Notes under the pieces: model-generated | The model's input: the letters and a program-made list of their open reading frames with translations, nothing else | What the model was told of the DNA's origin: nothing | Database searches by the model: none | Shown here: in pieces, positions 8,869-16,106 of the stretch | Layout of the letters: each line of letters begins with the position of its first letter | Position numbering within the stretch: the first letter of the stretch is position 1 | Assembly (NCBI GenBank): GCA_963676415.1 | Contig: OY781097.1 | Location: 1,426,001-1,490,000, forward strand | Reading direction: 5' to 3' | Length of the DNA stretch: 64,000 nt | From: G963662905 sp963676415 | GTDB taxonomy: Bacteria > Bacteroidota > Bacteroidia > Bacteroidales > WRLA01 | Made by a program: the position numbers and the translations under genes

Positions 8869-8896
8869 AATCTTAACACATAAAAACTGAAATACA

Positions 8897-9187
8897 ATGA
8901 AAAAATCAATTTTTGGAGCCTTTGTAGCCCTTTTCTTCCTTTTCGCTTATTCATCAACTGCGTATGCCGGCGTTATCGAAAGTAAAACAGGCATTGAAAT
9001 TACTGTAAACGATGATGAACCCAAAAAAGACAAAGACGGTAAAAAAGACAAAAAAGCCGAAAAGAAAGCAACCGTAAAAGCAAAATCAAGTTGTGCAAAA
9101 AAATGTATCGGAGACAAAAAATGTGAATCCGAATGCAAAACCAAAGCAACAACCAAGAAAAAATGCTGTGGGGGCGATAAAAAATAA
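8897..9187 (+). CDS. Small exported Lys/Cys-rich protein, function unknown
   Basis: I do not recognise this 96-residue protein. It has a clear Sec signal peptide (MKKSIFGAFVALFFLFAYSS) with a cleavage site after AYA at residue 24. The mature 72 residues contain 23 lysines and six cysteines at 66, 70, 76, 80, 90 and 91, giving a twin CX3C pattern followed by a CC pair. Such a protein could bind metal or form disulfides in the periplasm, or bind polyanions through its lysines; this is inference. It has its own -7 box, the TTAACA array upstream and a strong terminator downstream, so it is a self-contained transcription unit divergent from the kinase/regulator operon. Confidence 0.75.
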   Translation: MKKSIFGAFVALFFLFAYSSTAYAGVIESKTGIEITVNDDEPKKDKDGKKDKKAEKKATVKAKSSCAKKCIGDKKCESECKTKATTKKKCCGGDKK

Positions 9188-9224
9188 AGCAGGTTAAGAC
9201 ATATCATTTTGCTTTTCTGAAAAT

Positions 9225-9262
9225 AATCCGGTTTTATCCTTTTTGGGTAAACCGGATTTTTC
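9225..9262 (+). terminator. Intrinsic terminator after the small exported-protein gene
   Basis: AATCCGGTTT (9225-9234) pairs perfectly with AAACCGGATT (9249-9258) over a 14-nt loop and is followed by a T run. Confidence 0.85.
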
Positions 9263-9287
9263 ATTTCGCTCCTTCTTTTGAAAAACC

Positions 9288-9295
9288 TATTTTTG
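9288..9295 (+). promoter_or_regulatory. -7 promoter box of the osmC-thioesterase operon
   Basis: TATTTTTG matches TAnnTTTG, 24 bp before the OsmC ATG and just after the preceding terminator. Confidence 0.45.
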
Positions 9296-9319
9296 TGCGC
9301 AAATCAAATCAGGAAACAT

Positions 9320-9730
9320 ATGATTACCATACAAACGAATTATCAGGGGCAACTCAGAACCCGGGCACGCCACGTGCAGTCCGGCGAGGAATTAACAACC
9401 GATGCTCCGGTTGACAATCAGGGTAAAGGCGAATTTTTCTCTCCAACAGACCTTGTAGCCACAGCTTTGGGAAGCTGTATGATCACTATAATGGGGATTG
9501 CAGCCAGGACGCATAATTTCAATATCGACGGAACCGTTGCCGATATTACAAAAATCATGGCATCGGAACCGCGCAGGATTTCCGAGATAATCATCCACTT
9601 GAAATTTCCTCAGAACCAAAAATACAGCGACAAAGAGAAAAAAATCATTGAAGCGGCGGCCTACTCTTGTCCGGTTTGTCAAAGCCTGCATCCCGACCTA
9701 AAAAAAACTATTTTCTTTCACTACTCATAA
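9320..9730 (+). CDS. OsmC/Ohr-family protein, probable thiol peroxidase
   Basis: A 136-residue cytoplasmic protein of the OsmC/Ohr fold. The first active-site Cys is C53 in LVATALGSCMITIM, and the second is C117 in YSCPVCQSLHP; an additional C120 makes the latter a CxxC. Family members reduce organic hydroperoxides through these two cysteines. The start is the ATG at 9320, preceded by AGGAAA; an in-frame TTG at 9278 would add 14 residues that are not part of the domain. The thioesterase gene follows after 4 bp, so the two are probably co-transcribed. Confidence 0.9.
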   Translation: MITIQTNYQGQLRTRARHVQSGEELTTDAPVDNQGKGEFFSPTDLVATALGSCMITIMGIAARTHNFNIDGTVADITKIMASEPRRISEIIIHLKFPQNQKYSDKEKKIIEAAAYSCPVCQSLHPDLKKTIFFHYS

Positions 9731-9734
9731 ACCT

Positions 9735-10121
9735 ATGGAAATCAATATTAAAGGAAACAGCTCTTTTGTACTCGAAGAAACTGTAAAATACGAAACGACT
9801 GCCAAAGCAGTAGGATCGGGTTTAATGGAAGTTTTTGCCACGCCGGCAATGATTGCCCTGATGGAAAAAACATCAATGATGGCCGTAAGCGAACAAATAC
9901 CGGAAGGATTTAATACTGTGGGCACGCGCGTGGAAGTGGATCACATCAAAGCCACACCCCTGGGAATGAAAGTACGCTGCGAAGCCACATTAAAAACTCA
10001 GGATGGCCGCAAACTGGAATTTGAAGTTGTTGCACAAGATGAAAGCGGCCTGATTGGCAAAGGCTTGCATACACGTTTCATAATAAATGAAGAACGTTTT
10101 ATGCAAAAAATTGCGCAATAA
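9735..10121 (+). CDS. Hotdog-fold thioesterase, FlK-like
   Basis: A 128-residue single-domain hotdog protein. It carries the features of the fluoroacetyl-CoA thioesterase-like family: FATPAMIALMEKTSMMAV in the central helix (with the conserved Thr and Glu), GTRVEVDHIKATPLG (with the conserved His), and GLIGKGLHTRFII near the end. Fluoroacetate resistance is not implied; most bacterial members have unknown acyl-CoA substrates. It follows osmC by 4 bp. It converges on dtd with only 2 bp between the stop codons and no visible terminator. Confidence 0.87.
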   Translation: MEINIKGNSSFVLEETVKYETTAKAVGSGLMEVFATPAMIALMEKTSMMAVSEQIPEGFNTVGTRVEVDHIKATPLGMKVRCEATLKTQDGRKLEFEVVAQDESGLIGKGLHTRFIINEERFMQKIAQ

Positions 10122-10123
10122 AC

Positions 10124-10576
10124 TTATTCCCTGTTTTGCGAATCAATTAAAATCGTTACGGGGCCGTCATTAATCAGTTGTACTTTCATTTCGGCGCCAA
10201 AAATACCGCATTGAGATGGCTTGCCCGTAAAGGCAGCCATTTTTTCTTTAAAAAGCTCGTATAAAGGTATGGCTTTTTCGGGGCGGGCCGCTTTAATATA
10301 GCTGGGGCGATTGCCTTTTTTTGTGCTGGCATGCAGCGTAAACTGGCTCACAACCAATGCATCGGCACCTACATCCAAAAGGGAAAGGTTCATCACGCCT
10401 TCATCATCGGGAAAAATACGCATACGGCTGATTTTACCACAAAGCCAATCCACATCCGATTCATTATCAGCATCTTCAATGCCCAGCAAAATAAGGAGCC
10501 CTGTACCAATCTGTCCGTTTATTTTTCCTTCAATTTCAACTTTCGCTTCCGAAACGCGCTGAATTACTGCCTTCAT
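10124..10576 (-). CDS. dtd: D-aminoacyl-tRNA deacylase
   Basis: A 150-residue enzyme of normal length for DTD. The two motifs that form the active site across the dimer are present: SQFTLHA (about 82-88) and the C-terminal cross-subunit loop NDGPVTILID. It hydrolyses D-aminoacyl-tRNAs and mischarged Gly-tRNA(Ala). The ATG at 10576 lies inside what was once the 3' end of the thioredoxin-domain gene: the ancestral stop is at 10536-10538, a 41-bp overlap. The IS630 insertion now separates dtd from that gene, so dtd expression may depend on read-through from the IS or on a new promoter. Confidence 0.95.
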   Translation of the reverse strand: MKAVIQRVSEAKVEIEGKINGQIGTGLLILLGIEDADNESDVDWLCGKISRMRIFPDDEGVMNLSLLDVGADALVVSQFTLHASTKKGNRPSYIKAARPEKAIPLYELFKEKMAAFTGKPSQCGIFGAEMKVQLINDGPVTILIDSQNRE

Positions 10577-10681
10577 ATGTTTTCATTTTTTCGATAATTT
10601 CACCTGCATCATTTGTTGCCAAAAAGCAGGCATTCTGATTGCAAAGGTAAAAATCATACGAATTGTCTGCATCTGCCGCTA
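10536..10681 (-). pseudogene. Detached 3' end of the thioredoxin-domain (YyaL-like) gene
   Basis: Reading the minus strand from base 10679 in the frame left by the interrupted gene gives 47 codons ending in TGA at 10536-10538. The product begins AADADNSYDFYLCNQNACFL and includes the C-x4-C segment that closes YyaL/SPATA20 proteins. Joining it to the CTA codon at 11801-11799 restores one continuous frame of 669 codons. The fragment has no start of its own and overlaps the first 41 bases of dtd. It is a relic of the IS630 insertion. Confidence 0.85.
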
Positions 10682-10711
10682 GTGTATTAATTATTTAATA
10701 AGTTAACTAAT
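10682..10711 (+). repeat. Left terminal inverted repeat of the IS630 element
   Basis: Aligned to the reverse complement of 11769-11798, about 23 of 30 positions agree, including the outer GTGT, the AATTAT at positions 8-13 and the inner TTAACTAAT. The transposase stop codon (10703-10705) lies inside it. Confidence 0.75.
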
Positions 10712-11749
10712 TTTCAATGCATCACCAGTATAAGTCCATCGAAAGGGCTTAGCACGTGTCTCATTGTATGTTTTCACGTATTCAATAAGTTGAGAAGCCA
10801 ATTGTTCTGATGATTTCCAAACACCTCCTTTTACAACATCCTTTGTTAATATATTGAACCATATCTCGACTTGATTCAACCAAGAAGAATACGTTGGGGT
10901 GAAGTGCAATGTGATTTTCCTTTTTCCTTTCAGCCACTCCTTAACGTCTTTTTGTTTATGTACCGAAAGGTTGTCTGCAATTATGTGAAGCTTTTTGTTT
11001 CTGTATTTCCTATCAAGTGATTTTAAGAACTTTAAGAAGTTTTCTGCATTATTTGATTTAATTGTTTTGGCTGTTACTTCACCTGTATGCACTGCAAGTG
11101 CCGCAATTAACGAAACAGTTCCGTTGCGTTTGTAGGTGGCTGTTTGTCTTTTCGGATTTCCTGGCCGTAATGGCAACTCTGGCTGAGTTCTATCGAGTGC
11201 CTGTATTTGAGTTTTTTCGTCAACACAAATAACCAAAGCGTTTTCTGGTGGCGACATGTAAAGCCCAACAATGTTGGTCATTTTTTCTTCAAACTCTGGG
11301 TCTTTTGACTTGCCGCACCAATACTCAATTTTATGTGGCTTTATGTCTGCTTGTTTAAGAATCTGAAATACTTTAGACTGGCTAATCCCTACTTCTTTGG
11401 CGATACGTTCTTGAGACCAGTTAGTGTATCCGTCATCTGGCTTTGTGCAGGCTTTCTCAATTACCATAGCCTGTTGTTCTGCAGTGATAACCTTTGGTTT
11501 TCCACTTCGGTAAGCATCCTTCAAACCTGTAATACCTTGCTCGCGAAATCGTTGTCTCCATTTATTTACTACAGGTCTACTAAGCCCTGTTTGCTCTACT
11601 ATTTCACTCATCGATAAACCTTGATCGGATAATATAATTATCTCGGCACGCTCAACGTAACGTTTTTCAAGTTTGTGTGAACGGCTCATGGAAAGAAGCT
11701 CTGCCTTCTCTTCCGTTGTTATCTGAATGGGTTTTCCTATCCTTGCCAT
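10703..11749 (-). CDS. IS630-family DDE transposase
   Basis: A 348-residue transposase in one uninterrupted frame. An N-terminal paired helix-turn-helix region (SMSEIVEQTGLSRPVVNKWR, then ERIAKEVGISQSKVFQIL) recognises the element ends. The catalytic RNase H-like domain has D177 (VICVDEKTQIQ), D259 (LHIIADNLSVHK) and E295 (YSSWLNQVEIWF), the DDE triad of the IS630/mariner superfamily. It performs cut-and-paste transposition into TA. Nothing suggests inactivation. The gene fills the element and there are no passenger genes. Confidence 0.96.
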   Translation of the reverse strand: MARIGKPIQITTEEKAELLSMSRSHKLEKRYVERAEIIILSDQGLSMSEIVEQTGLSRPVVNKWRQRFREQGITGLKDAYRSGKPKVITAEQQAMVIEKACTKPDDGYTNWSQERIAKEVGISQSKVFQILKQADIKPHKIEYWCGKSKDPEFEEKMTNIVGLYMSPPENALVICVDEKTQIQALDRTQPELPLRPGNPKRQTATYKRNGTVSLIAALAVHTGEVTAKTIKSNNAENFLKFLKSLDRKYRNKKLHIIADNLSVHKQKDVKEWLKGKRKITLHFTPTYSSWLNQVEIWFNILTKDVVKGGVWKSSEQLASQLIEYVKTYNETRAKPFRWTYTGDALKIS

Positions 11750-11768
11750 GTGGCAAAGATAATAAAAT

Positions 11769-11798
11769 ATTAGTTAATTAACTTTATAATTATAACAC
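11769..11798 (-). repeat. Right terminal inverted repeat of the IS630 element
   Basis: This is the partner of the repeat at 10682-10711. Its last bases supply the codons for the final Val-Leu and the stop codon of the truncated thioredoxin-domain gene. Confidence 0.75.
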
Positions 11799-13664
11799 TA
11801 GAGGAATACTGGCCACATAAGGCATCTGCCGGCGGAAACCCAGGATGTTTGACACGTCATAATACCTCATTTTCAATACAAAAACTTTTTGTGTGCTTTT
11901 GAGGAGCAAAGCCGCCCATTCCGAAAATGCCGGCAAATGTTCTTCCATCTTTGCCGAAACATTTTGCAACATCTGCATGCTCATATCCTGCCAGTGATGT
12001 TTGCCGGTGATGAGGAACAATTCATAAAATGAATGCGCCAAAACCGCGTTGGAGCTTGGCATCACATTATCATAAAACTCCTGTTTGCGTACCGAAAGCT
12101 GCTGTTCCTGACGGGGGGTATAAAAATACATTCCCGTTGCCTGATCCAAAAAATTTTGAATACAATATTTGGCCAGCTCCTTTGCAGCATTCAGATACCC
12201 TTCCTGAAAGCTAAGCTGATATATATGAAGCAAAGCCCTGATTGTGAATGCATAATCATCGAGAAATGCAACAATACTGCTTCTCCCCTGCTTGTGGATC
12301 CGGTACAAACCTCCATCCTCTTTTCGGAATATGCGCAGCATGTTATTGGCCAGTTCCTGTGCCTTTTCAAGATATTCATTGTGCGAAGAAGCTTCGTAAA
12401 GATGAAGCAAAGCTTCCAGCGTCAAAGCATTCCACGAGCAAATTTGTTTGTCGTCCAATGCTGGCCTGACGCGTTTTGAACGGGCATTAAAAAGAGCATT
12501 TTTCGCTTTCTCAAGAGCAAGTGCAAAGGTGTTGATATTGCGTTGCCGGGCAAATTCACCGGGCGTCATTTCAGCGTATAAAATGTTCTTTCCGTTTTCC
12601 CACAGACCTCTGTCGCCAATTCCAAAATAATCTTTTAAAATCGCGGCATCTTCTGCCACCAGCTTGCTGAATTCCTGTTCTGTCCAAACATAAAAAGCGC
12701 CCTCCTCCCCTTCGCTGTCGGCATCAAGCGAGGAGCAAAACAAACCTTCGGGAGATTTCAGCTCACGCTCGACAAAAGCAAGACTTTCTTTCGCTGTTTT
12801 AAGATAAAACTCCTGCTGAAACGACTTTGCCGCCCGGGCATACAATCCGACAAGCTGGGCATTATCGTAAAGCATCTTTTCAAAATGGGGCACTTTCCAG
12901 AGGCGGTCGGTGCTGTAGCGCGCAAAACCGCCGCCAACCGCATCGTACAATCCTCCCAAAGCCATTTTTTTCAGCGTGATATCGACAAAACCCCTGATTT
13001 TTTCATCATCAAAATGCAATTGATAATCGTGTAAAAAGGAAATGCTTACGGGCATCGGGAATTTCGGTGCACCCTTAAATCCTCCATCCGTCATATCAAA
13101 TTGATTTTTCCAGCTTTTCAGCGATTTCGCAAAAATTTTGAGGTTGGTTTTTTGCTTTCTGTAGGGAAGTACCGCAATGGATTCTAAGCCTTTTTGCAAT
13201 TGGGAGGTTTTTTCCATTAAATCATGAAAACGGTTTTTATAGAGGGATGCCACAGACTGCAAAACGCCCATCCATTGGTTTTTCCGGAAATATGTTCCGC
13301 CCCAAACCGGCTTTCCGTCGGGCAAAGCAAAACAATTTAACGGCCATCCGCCCTGCCCCTGCATCATCTGAACGGCCTCCATATAATAAGCATCCACATC
13401 GGGGCGTTCTTCACGGTCCACTTTGATGCAGATAAAACGTTCATTCATTAGCTTTGCCACTTCCTCATCTTCAAAGGATTCCTTTTCCATCACGTGGCAC
13501 CAGTGGCAAGCCGCATAGCCAATTGAAATCAAAATCAGTTTTTGCTCTTTTTTTGCCAGTTCAAGGCTTTCGTCCGTCCAGGGAAGCCAGTTTACAGGGT
13601 TATGGGCATGTTGCAACAGATATGGGCTGCTTTCGTTTATGAGTTTATTGGTGTGTTTGGGCAT
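11790..13664 (-). CDS. Thioredoxin-domain protein (YyaL/SPATA20-like), 3' end replaced by IS630
   Basis: A 624-residue product. The N-terminal DUF255 thioredoxin-like domain (NPVNWLPWTDESLELAKKEQ, then CHWCHVMEKESFEDEEVA) is followed by an (alpha/alpha)6 six-hairpin glycosidase-like region (YDAVGGGFARYSTDRLWKVPHFEKMLYDNAQL). The role of the family is not settled. Residues 1-622 are ancestral; the last two (VL) and the stop come from the IS end. The lost tail is 47 residues and carries the conserved C-x4-C. The protein may still fold, since only the extreme C-terminus is lost, but loss of function is possible. The ATG shares a base with the stop of the upstream TPR gene (TAATG). Confidence 0.93.
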   Translation of the reverse strand: MPKHTNKLINESSPYLLQHAHNPVNWLPWTDESLELAKKEQKLILISIGYAACHWCHVMEKESFEDEEVAKLMNERFICIKVDREERPDVDAYYMEAVQMMQGQGGWPLNCFALPDGKPVWGGTYFRKNQWMGVLQSVASLYKNRFHDLMEKTSQLQKGLESIAVLPYRKQKTNLKIFAKSLKSWKNQFDMTDGGFKGAPKFPMPVSISFLHDYQLHFDDEKIRGFVDITLKKMALGGLYDAVGGGFARYSTDRLWKVPHFEKMLYDNAQLVGLYARAAKSFQQEFYLKTAKESLAFVERELKSPEGLFCSSLDADSEGEEGAFYVWTEQEFSKLVAEDAAILKDYFGIGDRGLWENGKNILYAEMTPGEFARQRNINTFALALEKAKNALFNARSKRVRPALDDKQICSWNALTLEALLHLYEASSHNEYLEKAQELANNMLRIFRKEDGGLYRIHKQGRSSIVAFLDDYAFTIRALLHIYQLSFQEGYLNAAKELAKYCIQNFLDQATGMYFYTPRQEQQLSVRKQEFYDNVMPSSNAVLAHSFYELFLITGKHHWQDMSMQMLQNVSAKMEEHLPAFSEWAALLLKSTQKVFVLKMRYYDVSNILGFRRQMPYVASIPLVL

Positions 13665-15202
13665 TATTCTGTTTTTTCCAACCGATGCATTCCTGCCTTG
13701 GCTTTTTGCTTGATACTGCCCTCATATTGATCAAAACTCATTTTTTTGACCATTTTATAACACTCTTTGGCTTTTTCAAATTCGCCTTGGTTTTCATAAA
13801 TCAATCCAGATTTCAGGGCTGCATTTGCGGCGTAGTAAAAATGATCATCCCTGCCTTCATCAACCGTACGGGCATAATTCTTAAGCGCCTCATCAAATTG
13901 TCCGCTTTCGTGATACGCCCGTGCCAAACGGTAGGTATGCTCCAGCGAATCCTCATGGTCGCGCAAAGTGGAACAACATTGCGTGCTTTCCAGTTCATTT
14001 ATTGCACGCTTTAAATAGCCTCCGTCAAAAAGCATACGTCCGCGAAGAATACATATATTTGGAAAACGCTCGTCTTTAGAATAGTCTTTGGCAACTTTGT
14101 CCGGCTCCACATCGGTTTCTCCTATTTCTCCAATCAAAGATTTATATTTTTGATATTCAGTGAGATCGCCATGAATAAAAGCATTCCAGCTAGCCATCAT
14201 AGCTGCCGATTTTAAAAAGTTTCTCCCCTCAAATTCAGTAATATATTTTTGGAGGTATAAGCCTGCCTTAGGATCGAGTGCATGCAAATACGCTTTTCCA
14301 AGCATGAAATCGAGATAATGCATGGGGTAATACTGTGGATCATCAGCCGGATATTTTTCAAGCAGGCTTATCGCCATATCATTTTCGCCTGTTTTCATCA
14401 AAAGCTTGGCATAAATATAAACCATGATGGGGGAAAAATCTTTGGACTCCGGTTCTGCACAATGTTTGCCTACGATATCGCGGAGCCCGGCAGCTTGTTG
14501 CATGTCTTTTTGCAGGTTCAGGTGAATAAACGATAAAAAGAGGAGGCTTTGTGCCCTTAAATGAGCATAACGCTGTGTGGTCAGTGCAGAATCAAGCACT
14601 TCCGAAAGCTCTTTAATTCCCTGATCCATATCCCCATCAACACCAACAAAATCGGTAACCCAGCGGTAATTTTCAGGAACAGATCCTACCAGTGTATGCA
14701 AAAATCCCAGGCCAATAAGGTTGGGAAGAAAACCGGGAAAATTTTCCTGGTTCTCTTCCAGGAGTTTATAAGCACGGCGTACTTCAAAAAAGGCGGAAAG
14801 ATATTCTTTAAATTTTAAACGGGAAAATGCCCACTGGACGTTTAATTCGGCAATGGCATAGCGAAAGTAAGGACTGTTCTGATCGCCCTTCTGAAGCATT
14901 TCAATTCGCCTGGATTTGTTTTTTTCAAGTTCATCAAAAAGGTTTTCGTTTTCTGAAATAAGAATTTTCAAAAAATCGATGCTGTTTTCAATATGGTATA
15001 TGGCCAGATTTTGCGGATTACGTTGTTTTTCTTTTTGTAGAATCTGTTCGGCAACATCAAAACGCAGCCTTCCGGTTTCATGATAAGCTTTTATTATTTG
15101 GGGATTATAGTCAAATACATATTGCCCCACGGCCTGCAGGTTCAAGAAGACAAATACCGTTAAGAAAATCACATAGTGCAATAAAGCAGAGGCTTTGAAC
15201 AT
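13664..15202 (-). CDS. Secreted or periplasmic TPR protein, function unknown
   Basis: A 512-residue protein with an N-terminal hydrophobic signal (YVIFLTVFVFLNLQAVGQ) and helical repeat pairs throughout. The clearest TPR units are near the C-terminus (EHTYRLARAYHESGQFDEALKNYARTV and AALKSGLIYENQGEFEKAKECYKMV). Homologues of this layout are common in Bacteroidota but uncharacterised. The ATG at 15202 is chosen because a longer frame starting at 15250 would translate the terminator hairpin of the preceding operon. It is coupled to the thioredoxin-domain gene by a TAATG overlap at 13664, so the two products may act together. Confidence 0.8.
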   Translation of the reverse strand: MFKASALLHYVIFLTVFVFLNLQAVGQYVFDYNPQIIKAYHETGRLRFDVAEQILQKEKQRNPQNLAIYHIENSIDFLKILISENENLFDELEKNKSRRIEMLQKGDQNSPYFRYAIAELNVQWAFSRLKFKEYLSAFFEVRRAYKLLEENQENFPGFLPNLIGLGFLHTLVGSVPENYRWVTDFVGVDGDMDQGIKELSEVLDSALTTQRYAHLRAQSLLFLSFIHLNLQKDMQQAAGLRDIVGKHCAEPESKDFSPIMVYIYAKLLMKTGENDMAISLLEKYPADDPQYYPMHYLDFMLGKAYLHALDPKAGLYLQKYITEFEGRNFLKSAAMMASWNAFIHGDLTEYQKYKSLIGEIGETDVEPDKVAKDYSKDERFPNICILRGRMLFDGGYLKRAINELESTQCCSTLRDHEDSLEHTYRLARAYHESGQFDEALKNYARTVDEGRDDHFYYAANAALKSGLIYENQGEFEKAKECYKMVKKMSFDQYEGSIKQKAKAGMHRLEKTE

Positions 15203-15206
15203 AATG

Positions 15207-15214
15207 CAAGTATA
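15207..15214 (-). promoter_or_regulatory. Weak -7-like box before the TPR gene
   Basis: TATACTTG differs from TAnnTTTG at one position and lies between the terminator T run and the ATG at 15202. If used, the transcript would be nearly leaderless. Confidence 0.3.
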
Positions 15215-15216
15215 TA

Positions 15217-15258
15217 CAAAAAAACCGGAAACAGGCTGCTTGAGCAGCATATTTCCGG
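15217..15258 (-). terminator. Two-part hairpin terminator after the zinc-ribbon gene
   Basis: On the minus strand CCGGAAA and TTTCCGG form the outer stem and GCTGCT/AGCAGC an inner stem, followed by seven T. It lies about 20 bp after the zinc-ribbon gene's stop and only 15 bp before the next start codon. Confidence 0.85.
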
Positions 15259-15280
15259 CAACAGGGAAAAATATATTTGT

Positions 15281-16087
15281 TTATTCTTCTCCCGGGTTTC
15301 CTCCGTTCACAATTTCTTCAATAGAATCATCAACCAGGATACGTCCGCAATATTCACAAACAATAATCTTTTTGTGCATACGGATATCGAGTTGGTGTTG
15401 TGGAGGGATTTTGTTAAAACAACCGCCACAGGCATCACGCTCAATTTTCACAACAGCCAGTCCGTTACGTGCATTTTTACGGATTCGGGTATAAGCTGTA
15501 GCAAGACGGTCTTCAACCATTGTTTTCAGCTCTTCGGAACGTGCAAGCAGGTTCTTTTCTTCCTTTTCAGTTTCGGTAACAATGTCCTCCAGCTCAGACT
15601 GCTTGATTTCCAGATCGCTTTTACGTTCGCTGAGTTTTTGCTGTGCTTCGGTAATTTCTTTGTTACGCCCATCAACAATGGCCTTAAATTCCTTGATCCG
15701 TTTTTCGGAAAGTTGGATTTCAAGATTTTGATATTCAATTTCTTTTGAAAGGGAATCGTATTCACGGTTATTGCGGACATTCATTTGCTGCTCTTCATAT
15801 TTTTTAATGAGCGCTTTGCTGTCCTTGATTGCGATTTCTTTTTCTTTGACTTTCTTTTCGTGATCGCTGATATCGGCAATATATTTATCGATGCGTGTTT
15901 GCAAGCCTTCAATTTCATCTTCCAGGTCTTCAACCTCCAAGGGCAGCTCACCTCTAACGATGCGGATATTATCAATTTGTGAATCCATTTGCTGCAAGCT
16001 GAGCAGGGCAACCAGTTTTTTTTCAACCAGATTTACAACCGATTCTTCGCTGCCGGTATTTGGATCTTGTACTTTATCCTGAGTCAT
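15281..16087 (-). CDS. Coiled-coil protein with C-terminal C4 zinc ribbon
   Basis: A 268-residue protein. Residues about 30-190 form a long charged coiled coil. The C-terminus holds a zinc ribbon with CGGC and, 21 residues later, CEYC (ACGGCFNKI and VCEYCGRILVDD). This is the zf-RING_7/CT398 architecture. CT398 of Chlamydia binds sigma-54 and secretion components, but the function in Bacteroidota is not established. It lies 19 bp after the Nif3-like gene, a neighbourhood conserved in the phylum, and shares its promoter. Confidence 0.88.
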   Translation of the reverse strand: MTQDKVQDPNTGSEESVVNLVEKKLVALLSLQQMDSQIDNIRIVRGELPLEVEDLEDEIEGLQTRIDKYIADISDHEKKVKEKEIAIKDSKALIKKYEEQQMNVRNNREYDSLSKEIEYQNLEIQLSEKRIKEFKAIVDGRNKEITEAQQKLSERKSDLEIKQSELEDIVTETEKEEKNLLARSEELKTMVEDRLATAYTRIRKNARNGLAVVKIERDACGGCFNKIPPQHQLDIRMHKKIIVCEYCGRILVDDSIEEIVNGGNPGEE

Positions 16088-16106
16088 AGTGCTGAAATTT
16101 AATTAA

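Larger units (their letters stand above)
10682..11798 (-). mobile_element. IS630-family insertion sequence, complete, flanked by duplicated TA
   Basis: The element is about 1.12 kb. It consists of imperfect inverted repeats starting GTGT at both ends and one transposase gene, and it is bounded on both sides by TA (10680-10681 and 11799-11800), the target duplicated by IS630/mariner elements. Removing the element with one TA rejoins the thioredoxin-domain gene in frame, which fixes both ends to the base. The intact transposase and clean target site suggest a recent insertion. Confidence 0.92.

Noticed and set aside
10748..10760. CACGTG motif in the IS630 element and similar cores elsewhere
   Set aside because: Several CACGTG hexamers occur in coding DNA without the flanking parS arms; they are chance matches.
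15203..15250. Longer start for the TPR protein
   Set aside because: The extra residues come from the terminator hairpin, and the signal peptide fits the ATG at 15202.
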